Assembly: GCA_027728145.1 (NCBI GenBank)
Contig: JAQBZV010000060.1
Coordinates: forward strand, 1 to 6,520
DNA length: 6,520 nt
Direction: 5' to 3'
Source of the DNA: Actinomycetota bacterium
Lineage (GTDB): Bacteria; Actinomycetota; Actinomycetes; Actinomycetales; Microbacteriaceae
Part shown: in pieces, positions 1 to 5,892 of the stretch
How the letters are laid out: each line of letters starts with the position of its first letter
Numbering within the stretch: position 1 is the stretch's first letter
The notes under the pieces: model-generated
What the model saw: the letters and a program-made list of their open reading frames with translations, nothing else
Told to the model about the DNA's origin: nothing
Databases searched by the model: none
Position numbers and translations under genes: made by a program

Positions 1-1
1 G

Positions 2-40
2 GTGACGGAACTGTTGGAAGAGGGTAACCAGGTCGCCTAA
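2..40 (+). CDS. C-terminal tail of an unidentified plus-strand gene (partial)
   Basis: Frame 2 of the plus strand is open from the window edge and reads [12 protein letters not shown] before a TAA stop at 38-40. Only 12 codons are visible, so the product cannot be recognised. The support is indirect. The stop overlaps the fumC stop by 4 bases in the same way as the ispH/fba pair elsewhere in this window, and a perfect stem-loop is centred on the two stops, as expected where two genes converge. In mycobacteria a PhoH-like gene lies near fum, so a phoH-type gene is one possibility, but nothing in these 12 residues proves it. Confidence 0.45.
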   Translation: MTELLEEGNQVA

Positions 41-49
41 AGACCTGGT
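27..49. terminator. Stem-loop over the overlapping stops of the left-edge gene and fumC
   Basis: ACCAGGTC (27-34) and GACCTGGT (42-49) are perfect reverse complements, giving an 8-bp stem with a 7-base loop (35-41). The loop contains both stop codons: TAA of the plus gene at 38-40 and TAG of fumC at 39-37. A hairpin between convergent genes could stop transcription from both sides. Neither strand has a clear T run after the stem, so this would be a U-poor terminator of the kind proposed for actinobacteria. The structure is seen directly; the function is inferred. Confidence 0.5.
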
Positions 50-1437
50 GCCGTCATCTTCAGCACGTCTAGTGCTTTATCGAGATCCGCTTCGGTAATT
101 TCACCGCGCTCCACAAAACCCATCTCGATGACTGATTCCCGGACGGTCTTCTTGTGTTCCACGGAGTATTTCGCCACCTTTGCTGCTGCTTCATAGCCGA
201 TCACCCGATTCAGCGGCGTCACGATTGAGGGGGAGGACTCGGCGAGCGCGCGTGCGCGCTCCTCGTTGGCCTCTAGACCCACGACTGTCTTGTCGGCGAG
301 GACTCGGGTAGAATTCGCCAGCAGACGAATGGACTCGAGTACCGAGGTTCCCATCACGGGGATGGCCACGTTCAGTTCAAAGTTTCCTGACGCTCCTGCC
401 CACGCCACGGTCTGATCATTACCAATCACCCGAGCACACACCATCAACACGGCCTCGGGAACGACGGGGTTCACCTTGCCGGGCATGATCGAGCTTCCGG
501 GCTGCAGATCAGGGATGTGAAGTTCACCAAGACCCGTGTTGGGACCTGAGCCCATCCACCGGATGTCGTTGCAAATCTTGGTGAGTGACACCGCAATGAT
601 GCGAAGCGCTCCCGATGCCTCCACCAGGCCATCTCGTGCCCCTTGGGCTTCGAAGTGGTCTGTCGCTTCGGTGATGGGCAAAGAGGTCGCCTTCGCAAGT
701 TCGGCGATGACTTTCTCGGAAAATCCCAGGGGAGTATTGATTCCGGTTCCCGTTGCTGTTCCGCCCAGGGGAACTTCCGCAACGCGAGGAATCGCGCTCT
801 CAATGCGCTCGATGCCCAATCGGACCTGGCGGGCGTAGCCGGCAAATTCTTGACCCAGTGTGACCGGGGTGGCATCCATCAGGTGGGTGCGACCGGCTTT
901 CACCGTGGACTTCCACAGCTTCGCCTTGTCCTCCAGAGCGCTCGCTAGGTGCTGAAGCGCTGGGATGAGGGAGTTCTGCAGTGCTTCGGTGACTGCCACG
1001 TGGACAGAGGTGGGGAAGACGTCATTAGAGGACTGTGAGGCGTTCACGTGGTCGTTCGGGTGAACCTCCACACCACCGTGGGTGGTGGCAAGGGTGGCCA
1101 ACACCTCGTTCATGTTCATGTTCGAGGAGGTGCCAGACCCGGTTTGGTAGGTGTCGACCGGGAAGTGGTCGTGGTGAGCTCCACCAATAATCTGTTCCGC
1201 CGCTGCCACAATGGCATCGGCGATGGCGGCATCGACGATGCCCAGTTCTTTGTTGACCAGCGCTGCAGCGCGCTTGATGTGAGCCAGTGCCACAATCTGC
1301 GCGGGCTCCAGACCTCGACCGGAGATGGGGAAGTTCTCCACGGCACGTTGGGTTTGTGCTCGATAGAGGGCATCGATCGGGACTTTGACCTCACCCATGG
1401 TGTCGTGCTCGATACGGAACTCAGTCGACTCGCTCAT
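37..1437 (-). CDS. fumC: Class II fumarate hydratase (fumarase C)
   Basis: Catalyses the reversible hydration of fumarate to L-malate in the TCA cycle; class II fumarases are iron-free cytosolic homotetramers. The 466-residue length is normal for FumC. The family signature [11 protein letters not shown] lies at about residues 314-323 and includes the catalytic-loop serine (about S316) and conserved Lys and Asn. The other active-site regions are present: GSGTSSNMN (about 100-108), the NASQSSND stretch (about 132-139) and [10 protein letters not shown] (about 182-191) with the catalytic-type histidine near 185. The C-terminal region is intact, ending in APGL and TAG. I prefer the ATG at 1437 because AAGGA (1450-1446) lies 8 bases upstream. 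An in-frame GTG at 1443 would add two residues but sits only 2 bases from that site. It is the last gene of the minus-strand block, 95 bp after the DUF4245 gene, and may have its own promoter in that gap. The related aspartase and argininosuccinate lyase families are less likely given the [10 protein letters not shown] and [11 protein letters not shown] sequences. Confidence 0.96.
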   Translation of the reverse strand: MSESTEFRIEHDTMGEVKVPIDALYRAQTQRAVENFPISGRGLEPAQIVALAHIKRAAALVNKELGIVDAAIADAIVAAAEQIIGGAHHDHFPVDTYQTGSGTSSNMNMNEVLATLATTHGGVEVHPNDHVNASQSSNDVFPTSVHVAVTEALQNSLIPALQHLASALEDKAKLWKSTVKAGRTHLMDATPVTLGQEFAGYARQVRLGIERIESAIPRVAEVPLGGTATGTGINTPLGFSEKVIAELAKATSLPITEATDHFEAQGARDGLVEASGALRIIAVSLTKICNDIRWMGSGPNTGLGELHIPDLQPGSSIMPGKVNPVVPEAVLMVCARVIGNDQTVAWAGASGNFELNVAIPVMGTSVLESIRLLANSTRVLADKTVVGLEANEERARALAESSPSIVTPLNRVIGYEAAAKVAKYSVEHKKTVRESVIEMGFVERGEITEADLDKALDVLKMTAPGL

Positions 1438-1464
1438 TGCCACAATCCTTGGTTAGCCACGGTC

Positions 1465-1470
1465 ATTATT
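1465..1470 (-). promoter_or_regulatory. Possible -10 element of a separate fumC promoter
   Basis: Read on the minus strand, AATAAT matches five of the six bases of the TATAAT consensus. Transcription would begin near 1458, giving a leader of about 20 bases that contains the AAGGA ribosome site. The best -35 at 17-bp spacing is only TGGCGG, which is poor, so this is tentative. It fits with the 95-bp gap being the widest inside the minus-strand block. Confidence 0.35.
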
Positions 1471-1495
1471 GGTGACACCGGGGACCCCCGCCACC
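1471..1495 (-). terminator. GC-rich stem-loop between the DUF4245 gene and fumC
   Basis: On the minus strand, GGTGGC (1495-1490) can pair with GTCACC (1476-1471) with one G-T pair. Inside it GGGG can pair with CCCC around a very small loop. It lies 44 bases beyond the DUF4245 stop and just before the possible fumC -10. No T run follows. It could be a weak terminator or attenuator for the xse operon, or part of a regulator site; the inner GGTGTCACC is itself an almost perfect palindrome. The rest of 1444-1538 shows nothing else I can name. Confidence 0.25.
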
Positions 1496-1538
1496 ACTGA
1501 CCAGCTTACTGAGTGTGGTGTGCAGCGCGGTGGGGTCA

Positions 1539-2174
1539 TCATCGGGGGCTCTCTTCGGCGAGACGCCAAGACACCTCGTTAGCAACCTCTGTGACGCCCC
1601 GGGGGTTTGTTCCCCCCACCACGACGATGCTGTCCTCTTTTTCCAGCACCACCAGGTAGGCGTTCAATCCGCCGGGATCAACGTCAGTGCGGTCGTATTC
1701 TCTCCATTGCACTTGGTTGGGGGCATATCCCAAGAGAACATCCCCAGTGCTCTGAGACTGCTCAACCCGCTGTGCCACCCAAGCCTCGTTGGCTCCAAAG
1801 CCTTGATCGACAAACACATAGGAGTCCTCTGGTCCGAGCAGCCCAATCGACCAGGTGATCTCAGCACCGGCCTCTTGCGTGACCTCAGCCCTATTCGAGG
1901 TCCACAGCTCCGACAGACGCGGAACGACAGGCTCTCCGGGGAGTTGGTCGGCGCTCTGCGCCGCCACCTCTTGCCAGACAATCTCTTGCACCAGGTTGGT
2001 GTCGGGGCGCACCACCACAATCACGAGCAGCGCGACAATGCCCAGGGACGCGAGCAGAGACCAGATGAGGTTTCGCATGTTTTGCCGGGCTTTGCGCTCG
2101 GCGCGGGCTTTAGCCACGCGTTCCGCTTTGGCCTCCGGATCTTCAGGCCCTGAGGTGATGATGGTTTTCGCCAT
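1539..2174 (-). CDS. DUF4245 family single-pass membrane protein, function unknown
   Basis: A 211-residue protein of unknown biochemical role. Residues about 1-33 are charged and rich in Ala, Lys, Arg and Glu. One strongly hydrophobic segment follows (about 36-55, LIWSLLASLGIVALLVIVVV) and then a soluble domain of about 155 residues beginning near RPDTN. Basic residues just before the membrane segment predict the N terminus inside and the domain outside the membrane. There is no lipobox or signal-peptidase site, so it is probably membrane-anchored. The size, architecture and position next to xseB match the actinobacterial DUF4245 family as I remember it. The start at 2174 overlaps the xseB stop by one base (TAATG), so its translation is probably coupled to xseB; there is only a weak ribosome site. 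A 20-residue upstream extension exists but would run into xseB and lacks support. The gene ends in two adjacent TGA codons (1541-1536). Confidence 0.85.
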   Translation of the reverse strand: MAKTIITSGPEDPEAKAERVAKARAERKARQNMRNLIWSLLASLGIVALLVIVVVRPDTNLVQEIVWQEVAAQSADQLPGEPVVPRLSELWTSNRAEVTQEAGAEITWSIGLLGPEDSYVFVDQGFGANEAWVAQRVEQSQSTGDVLLGYAPNQVQWREYDRTDVDPGGLNAYLVVLEKEDSIVVVGGTNPRGVTEVANEVSWRLAEESPR

Positions 2175-2398
2175 TAGGACTCTTCGCGGGCTTTCTTGGC
2201 GGCATCCAGTCGAGCTCTCGCCCCCACCAGCCACTCCTCACACCGCGCGGCGAGTGCTTCGCCTCGCTCCCATAAGCCAATGGACTCCTCCAAGGTGATG
2301 CCACCCTGCTCGAGTTGGCCCACCACCGCCACAAGCTCATCCCGCGCCTGCTCATACGACATGGCCTGGATGTCCTGCGGGGAGGTTTTCTCGCTCAT
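2174..2398 (-). CDS. xseB: Exodeoxyribonuclease VII small subunit
   Basis: XseB is the small, helical partner of XseA. Several copies bind each large subunit, and the complex degrades single-stranded DNA from either end into acid-soluble oligonucleotides in the cytosol. At 74 residues it is close to the usual 70-85. The diagnostic core is [18 protein letters not shown] (about 15-32), followed by [17 protein letters not shown] and a basic, helical C-terminal tail. It lies 24 bp after xseA, as in most bacteria, and its TAA shares a base with the ATG of the next gene. The ATG at 2398 has only a weak ribosome site. An in-frame ATG 12 codons further in (2362) would begin just before the conserved core and is a possible alternative start. 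Confidence 0.95.
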   Translation of the reverse strand: MSEKTSPQDIQAMSYEQARDELVAVVGQLEQGGITLEESIGLWERGEALAARCEEWLVGARARLDAAKKAREES

Positions 2399-2422
2399 AG
2401 CTACCAGTCTAATCGGCAGACT

Positions 2423-3631
2423 TTAGTCAACATGAGTGTCGATCTCTCCCTCACTCACCCGAACCCGGAGGGCATCTCCCGAGCTGACCTGGTCGGCTCG
2501 GGAGATAACGTGACCGTCTGTGTCTCGCACGATTGCATAGCCGCGATCGAGCGTGTTTTGAGGAGAGAGGCCTCGAAGGGATCCGGTGAGCTGAGCCAGC
2601 TGGGCTTGGAACCGCTCGACTACGAGAGACGAGATATCAGCACCGCGGGCCACAATTTGCAGCAGCTCCTCGGACTGTCGATCGATCAGGGTGTGGGGGT
2701 CGGCGAGTGCTGGTCTGGTGCGAAAAGAGTCCAGTCGCTCGATTTCATACTGAATGAGGGCGGAGAGTTTTGTGTCGAGGCGGTGCCTGGCTTCTTCGAT
2801 CAGCTGCTTCTCTGCCTGAACATCGGGAACAACCCGTTTTGCAGCGTCCGTGGGTGTGGAGGCACGGAGGTCGGCGACCTCATCGAGGATCGGCCTGTCC
2901 GCTTCGTGGCCGATAGCGCTCACCAGAGGCGTGGTGAGCGTTGCTACTAAGCGGATGAGTCTCTCGTCACTAAAGGGCAGCAGGTTCATAAAGTCCCCAC
3001 CGCCTCGAGCCACAATGATGACCTCAACGTCGGGGTTGTTCTCCAGTTTTTCCAGCGCCGCCATGACTTCTCCGACGGAGCGATCCCCCTGGACTGCAGC
3101 GTGCTCGATGACGAACTCCACCTCGGGCCAGCGCAACTTCGCGTTGGTCAGAACGTCTTTCTCGGCATCAGAGTCTTTTCCCGTGACGAGGCCAATTACC
3201 CCGGGAAGAAACGGCAGTGTCCTTTTCTTCTCAGGGTCAAACAGGCCTTCCTCTGCCAGCTGGGCTCGAAGCTTTGCAAGTTTTTCGAGGATTTCACCGA
3301 TGCCGGTGTGACGCATCTCCAGCACATTCATGCTGAGCGTTCCACCCTTGACATACCAACTGGGCTTGATCTGGGCGATCACGCGATCGCCCTGGTTCAG
3401 ACCCTCGGGGATTTTTTCCTGGGTGCGACGCCAAATGGTGATGGCGACTTGGGCGTCTGCTTCGGTGTCGGAAAGTTTTCCGTAAATGTTGCCGGCGGAT
3501 TGACCCCACTGGGTGATCTCTGCCTCCACCCACACCGGCCCCAAACGGTCGATGTAGCCACCCATCAACTCGGAGAGCTTCTGGATGGACCAGGGAGCTT
3601 CGGGGGAGGAGTCATTGGCTGCAGTCGACAT
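2423..3631 (-). CDS. xseA: Exodeoxyribonuclease VII large subunit
   Basis: Catalytic subunit of exonuclease VII, which digests single-stranded DNA in repair and recombination. Residues about 13-110 form the N-terminal OB-fold that binds single-stranded DNA ([26 protein letters not shown] at its start). The catalytic domain follows: [15 protein letters not shown] (about 147-161), VARGGGD (about 207-213) with LLPFSDE, and [24 protein letters not shown] (about 238-261). A short helical region and the conserved [10 protein letters not shown] (about 361-370) close it. At 402 residues it is shorter than the E. coli protein (about 456), mainly in the helical region; actinobacterial XseA proteins are often about this size. 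The ATG at 3631 places the family's usual N terminus correctly and has GGGGA 2 bases upstream, a rather close spacing. The frame stays open to 3754, but that extension would overlap ispH. First gene of the xseA-xseB-DUF4245 set, divergent from ispH. Confidence 0.95.
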   Translation of the reverse strand: MSTAANDSSPEAPWSIQKLSELMGGYIDRLGPVWVEAEITQWGQSAGNIYGKLSDTEADAQVAITIWRRTQEKIPEGLNQGDRVIAQIKPSWYVKGGTLSMNVLEMRHTGIGEILEKLAKLRAQLAEEGLFDPEKKRTLPFLPGVIGLVTGKDSDAEKDVLTNAKLRWPEVEFVIEHAAVQGDRSVGEVMAALEKLENNPDVEVIIVARGGGDFMNLLPFSDERLIRLVATLTTPLVSAIGHEADRPILDEVADLRASTPTDAAKRVVPDVQAEKQLIEEARHRLDTKLSALIQYEIERLDSFRTRPALADPHTLIDRQSEELLQIVARGADISSLVVERFQAQLAQLTGSLRGLSPQNTLDRGYAIVRDTDGHVISRADQVSSGDALRVRVSEGEIDTHVD

Positions 3632-3676
3632 TGTCCCCAGGCTAAGACACTCAGCCCTCTTGGCGGTAGCGCCCTC

Positions 3677-3682
3677 TACACT
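3677..3682 (+). promoter_or_regulatory. Likely -10 element of a leaderless ispH promoter
   Basis: TACACT fits the TAnnnT form common in actinobacterial -10 elements. It ends 7 bases before the GTG start at 3690, so transcription would begin at or next to the start codon and the message would be leaderless. No ribosome site is visible before the GTG, which agrees. There is no good -35 at the usual spacing. The 58-bp gap (3632-3689) also has to hold the divergent xseA promoter, for which I see no convincing -10. Confidence 0.5.
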
Positions 3683-3689
3683 GGTCCCC

Positions 3690-4760
3690 GTGAGTATTAG
3701 CAACGGCAGTGTGGCAACACTGGAAGCCCCTCTCATCCCGGAGCGTCGGGACAAGCTTCAGCCCACCTCAGTGACCGGCAATAAGCGCATTCTCTTGGCG
3801 GCCCCTCGCGGGTATTGCGCGGGGGTGGACCGTGCCGTCATTGCTGTGGAAAAGGCCCTTGAGCGCTATGGCGCTCCGGTCTATGTCCGGAAACAGATTG
3901 TTCACAACATTCACGTCGTGCGGGAGCTCGAATCCAAGGGCGTCATCTTCGTCGATGAGGTCGCTGAGGTTCCGGAGGGCTCCAACATTGTCTTCTCCGC
4001 CCACGGGGTGTCACCGATGGTGGTGCAGCAGGCAGAGGATCGCTCCCTCAACGCCATTGACGCCACGTGTCCCTTGGTGACCAAAGTCCACCGCGAAGCG
4101 GTGCGTTTTTCGGGCCAGGATTACCACATCCTCCTCATCGGCCACGAGGGCCATGAGGAGGTCGAGGGCACCATGGGTCACGCGCCCGAGAACACCACCC
4201 TGGTCAACGACCCCGACGAAGCAGACAGCATTGAGGTTCCGGTCACCGAGAACCTCATCTGGCTGTCCCAGACAACCTTGAGTGTTGACGAGACCATGGA
4301 GACCGTTCGGCGCTTGCGTGCTCGCTTCCCCCACCTTCACGATCCGCCCAGTGACGACATCTGTTACGCCACCCAGAACCGCCAGGTCGCCATCAAGAAG
4401 ATTTCCCCCGACTGCGACCTCGTGATCGTGGTCGGGTCCCCTAACTCGTCCAACAGCGTTCGCCTGGTCGAGGTGGCCCTGGAATATGGCGCCAAAGCCT
4501 CCTACCGGGTCGACTACGCCAGTGAAATCAAGCAGGAATGGCTCGAGGGTGTGGAAACCATTGGGGTGACCTCCGGTGCCTCTGTGCCCGAGATCCTGGT
4601 CGACCAGACGCTGGCCGACCTAGCGGACGCTGGGTTCACCGACGTGGAAGAGATCCGCACCGCCGAAGAAGACCTACAGTTCTCGCTGCCCAAGGAGCTC
4701 CGCAAGGATGCCTCCGGCAACGTCGATCGCACCTCGTTGGGCGGGCGCAACCGCTCTTAG
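3690..4760 (+). CDS. ispH: 4-hydroxy-3-methylbut-2-enyl diphosphate reductase (IspH/LytB)
   Basis: An iron-sulfur enzyme that converts HMBPP to IPP and DMAPP, the last step of the MEP pathway for isoprenoids. With the GTG start it has 356 residues, slightly longer than E. coli (about 316) because of an N-terminal extension typical of actinobacteria. The three cysteine cluster ligands are in their family contexts: [13 protein letters not shown] (C43), [11 protein letters not shown] (C127) and [11 protein letters not shown] (C225). Substrate residues are also present: VHNIHV (H72), [11 protein letters not shown] (H152, E157), SQTTLS (T195-T196) and [12 protein letters not shown] chose the GTG at 3690 because it clears xseA and has a -10 element just upstream. 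The frame is open to 3585 but that would run into xseA, and GTG codons at 3711 and 3771 cannot be excluded. It is the only ispH here; mycobacteria carry two. The TAG overlaps the fba stop. Confidence 0.96.
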   Translation: MSISNGSVATLEAPLIPERRDKLQPTSVTGNKRILLAAPRGYCAGVDRAVIAVEKALERYGAPVYVRKQIVHNIHVVRELESKGVIFVDEVAEVPEGSNIVFSAHGVSPMVVQQAEDRSLNAIDATCPLVTKVHREAVRFSGQDYHILLIGHEGHEEVEGTMGHAPENTTLVNDPDEADSIEVPVTENLIWLSQTTLSVDETMETVRRLRARFPHLHDPPSDDICYATQNRQVAIKKISPDCDLVIVVGSPNSSNSVRLVEVALEYGAKASYRVDYASEIKQEWLEGVETIGVTSGASVPEILVDQTLADLADAGFTDVEEIRTAEEDLQFSLPKELRKDASGNVDRTSLGGRNRS

Positions 4761-4770
4761 AGCTTGTTGC
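4747..4770. terminator. Stem-loop over the overlapping stops of ispH and fba
   Basis: GCAAC (4747-4751) pairs with GTTGC (4766-4770). Inside it GCTC (4753-4756) pairs with GAGC (4760-4763), leaving a 1-by-2 internal loop (C against TT) and a TTA apex (4757-4759). The ispH TAG (4758-4760) and fba TAA (4759-4757) lie at that apex. The arrangement parallels the hairpin at 27-49. No T run follows on either strand, so the terminator role is inferred from position and structure only. Confidence 0.4.
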
Positions 4771-5779
4771 CTGCTGACCCCAGCTGCTTCGTGGCTTCCA
4801 CGATGCGCGCCGCCATGTGGGTTTCTGCCGCTTTGCCCCACGCTCTCGGGTCATAGAGCTTCTTGTTGCCCACTTCGCCATCAATGCGCAGCACACCGTC
4901 GTAGTTGGCCATCATGTGACCGGCGACCGAGCGGGTGTAGGCATATTGGGTGTCAGTGTCAATGTTCATCTTGATCACACCGTTACGCACAGCTTCCGCG
5001 ATTTCCTCATCGGTGCTGCCAGAACCTCCGTGGAAAACGAGGTCCAGAGGCTTCTCACCCGTTCCATACTTCGCCTGCAGTCCCGCTTGGATTTCTGCCA
5101 ACAGCTCGGGCCGCAGTTTCACGTTGCCCGGCTTATACACACCGTGGACGTTGCCGAAGGTAAGTGCCGTCATGTAGCGGCCCTGCTCGCCCATCCCCAG
5201 AGCCTCCACGGTCGCAATGGCGTCCTCCAGCGTCGTGTAGAGGCTGTCGTTGATGTCGTGGCTGACGCCGTCTTCTTCGCCACCGACGACACCGATTTCC
5301 ACTTCCAAAATGGAGTGGATGGCTTTCATGCGGGGCAGGAGGTCTTTCGCGATCTCTAGGTTCTCAGCCAGTGGCACCGCAGAGCCATCCCACATGTGGC
5401 TCTGGAAAATCGGGTTTCCTCCGGCCTTCACGACCTCTTCACTGGCAGCAATGAGAGGCATCACGAAGCCATCCAGAGCATCTTTCGGGCAGTGGTCAGT
5501 GTGTAGAGCCACCTTGACCGGGTAGTTCTTCGCCACCTCGGTCACAAAAGCGGCAAAAGCAAGCGCGCCAGAGGCGCGTGCTTTCACTGACTGACCGGCA
5601 AAGAAGTCAGCGCCACCGGTGGAGACCTGAATGATGCCATCAGATTCTGCCTCGCTCAGACCCTGCAGCACCGCATTGATAGTGGAGGAGCTGGAGACGT
5701 TAATGGCGGGGAATGCGAAACCTTGGGTCTTCGCTCCATCGAGCATGGCGGCATATTCTTCGGGAGTTGCAACAGGCAT
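4757..5779 (-). CDS. fba: Class II fructose-bisphosphate aldolase
   Basis: A zinc-dependent cytosolic aldolase that interconverts fructose-1,6-bisphosphate with dihydroxyacetone phosphate and glyceraldehyde-3-phosphate in glycolysis and gluconeogenesis. The 340-residue length fits actinobacterial class IIA enzymes. Key positions are visible: [10 protein letters not shown] (about 91-100) with the general acid/base Asp (D95) and metal-ligand His (H96); [14 protein letters not shown] (about 158-171) with a metal-region Glu; FGNVHGVYK (H212) and VFHGGSGS (H250), the other two zinc-ligand histidines; and [13 protein letters not shown] (about 270-282) for substrate phosphate binding. The ATG at 5779 has GGAGA (5788-5784) 4 bases upstream, a good ribosome site. 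The gene is divergent from glpX and convergent with ispH, with a 4-bp overlap. A tagatose-bisphosphate aldolase is the main alternative, but the length and neighbouring glpX favour Fba. Confidence 0.96.
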   Translation of the reverse strand: MPVATPEEYAAMLDGAKTQGFAFPAINVSSSSTINAVLQGLSEAESDGIIQVSTGGADFFAGQSVKARASGALAFAAFVTEVAKNYPVKVALHTDHCPKDALDGFVMPLIAASEEVVKAGGNPIFQSHMWDGSAVPLAENLEIAKDLLPRMKAIHSILEVEIGVVGGEEDGVSHDINDSLYTTLEDAIATVEALGMGEQGRYMTALTFGNVHGVYKPGNVKLRPELLAEIQAGLQAKYGTGEKPLDLVFHGGSGSTDEEIAEAVRNGVIKMNIDTDTQYAYTRSVAGHMMANYDGVLRIDGEVGNKKLYDPRAWGKAAETHMAARIVEATKQLGSAGNKL

Positions 5780-5812
5780 GGGGTCTCCAAAATGGGGGAC
5801 AGGGCTATCTCC

Positions 5813-5818
5813 AGCCTA
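5813..5818 (-). promoter_or_regulatory. Candidate -10 element for fba
   Basis: TAGGCT on the minus strand would start transcription near 5806, giving a leader of about 27 bases that includes the GGAGA ribosome site. The expected -35 position (about 5836-5841) does not resemble TTGACA. This is tentative; TAGCCC a few bases downstream is a weaker alternative. Confidence 0.4.
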
Positions 5819-5845
5819 TCTCGCTGGTGTGGCCTGCTCGAGGGC

Positions 5846-5851
5846 TAGGCT
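5846..5851 (+). promoter_or_regulatory. Candidate -10 element for glpX
   Basis: TAGGCT on the plus strand would start transcription near 5858, giving a leader of about 35 bases to the ATG at 5893. The expected -35 position (about 5823-5828) is GCTGGT, a poor match. The main support is the mirror relation with the fba hexamer. Confidence 0.4.
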
Positions 5852-5879
5852 GGAGGGAGACAATGACCGCTCCATCCTC

Positions 5880-5886
5880 GGGAGGA
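5880..5886 (+). promoter_or_regulatory. Strong ribosome-binding site that decides the glpX start
   Basis: GGGAGGA ends 6 bases before the ATG at 5893, close to ideal. A second purine run, GGAGGG at 5852-5857, precedes an in-frame ATG at 5863. That run would lie upstream of or at the predicted transcription start, which favours the ATG at 5893. Confidence 0.6.
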
Positions 5887-5892
5887 TTCGTA

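Larger units (their letters stand above)
5809..5855. repeat. Perfect 10-bp inverted repeat in the fba/glpX divergent region
   Basis: CTCCAGCCTA (5809-5818) and TAGGCTGGAG (5846-5855) are exact reverse complements separated by 27 bases. Each arm presents the hexamer TAGGCT in the outward direction, a TAnnnT-type -10, towards fba on the minus strand and towards glpX on the plus strand. The repeat may therefore be two mirror-image promoters, a regulator-binding site, or both. The spacer contains the palindrome CTCGAG (5837-5842). Confidence 0.6.

Noticed and set aside
1515..2153. Plus-strand open frame (212 codons) opposite the DUF4245 gene
   Set aside because: It runs antisense through a gene with a clear membrane segment and coupled start. 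It has no ribosome site and no recognisable motif.
2175..2234. N-terminal extension of the DUF4245 protein by 20 residues
   Set aside because: It would be read within xseB. The TAATG junction at 2176-2172 gives a normal coupled start.
2315..2950. Long plus-strand open frame (211 codons) opposite xseB and xseA
   Set aside because: It lies wholly antisense to two confidently identified genes. The composition is what GC-rich codons give on the opposite strand, and I recognise no domain.
3585..3689. N-terminal extension of ispH from an ATG at 3585
   Set aside because: It would lie antisense to the start of xseA and has no family similarity. A -10 element immediately precedes the GTG at 3690.
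3632..3754. N-terminal extension of xseA by 41 codons
   Set aside because: It would overlap the start of ispH and cover the divergent promoter gap. The family N terminus is correctly placed from the ATG at 3631.
4817..5359. Plus-strand open frame (180 codons) opposite fba
   Set aside because: It is antisense to the conserved C-terminal half of the aldolase and has no supporting motif or ribosome site.
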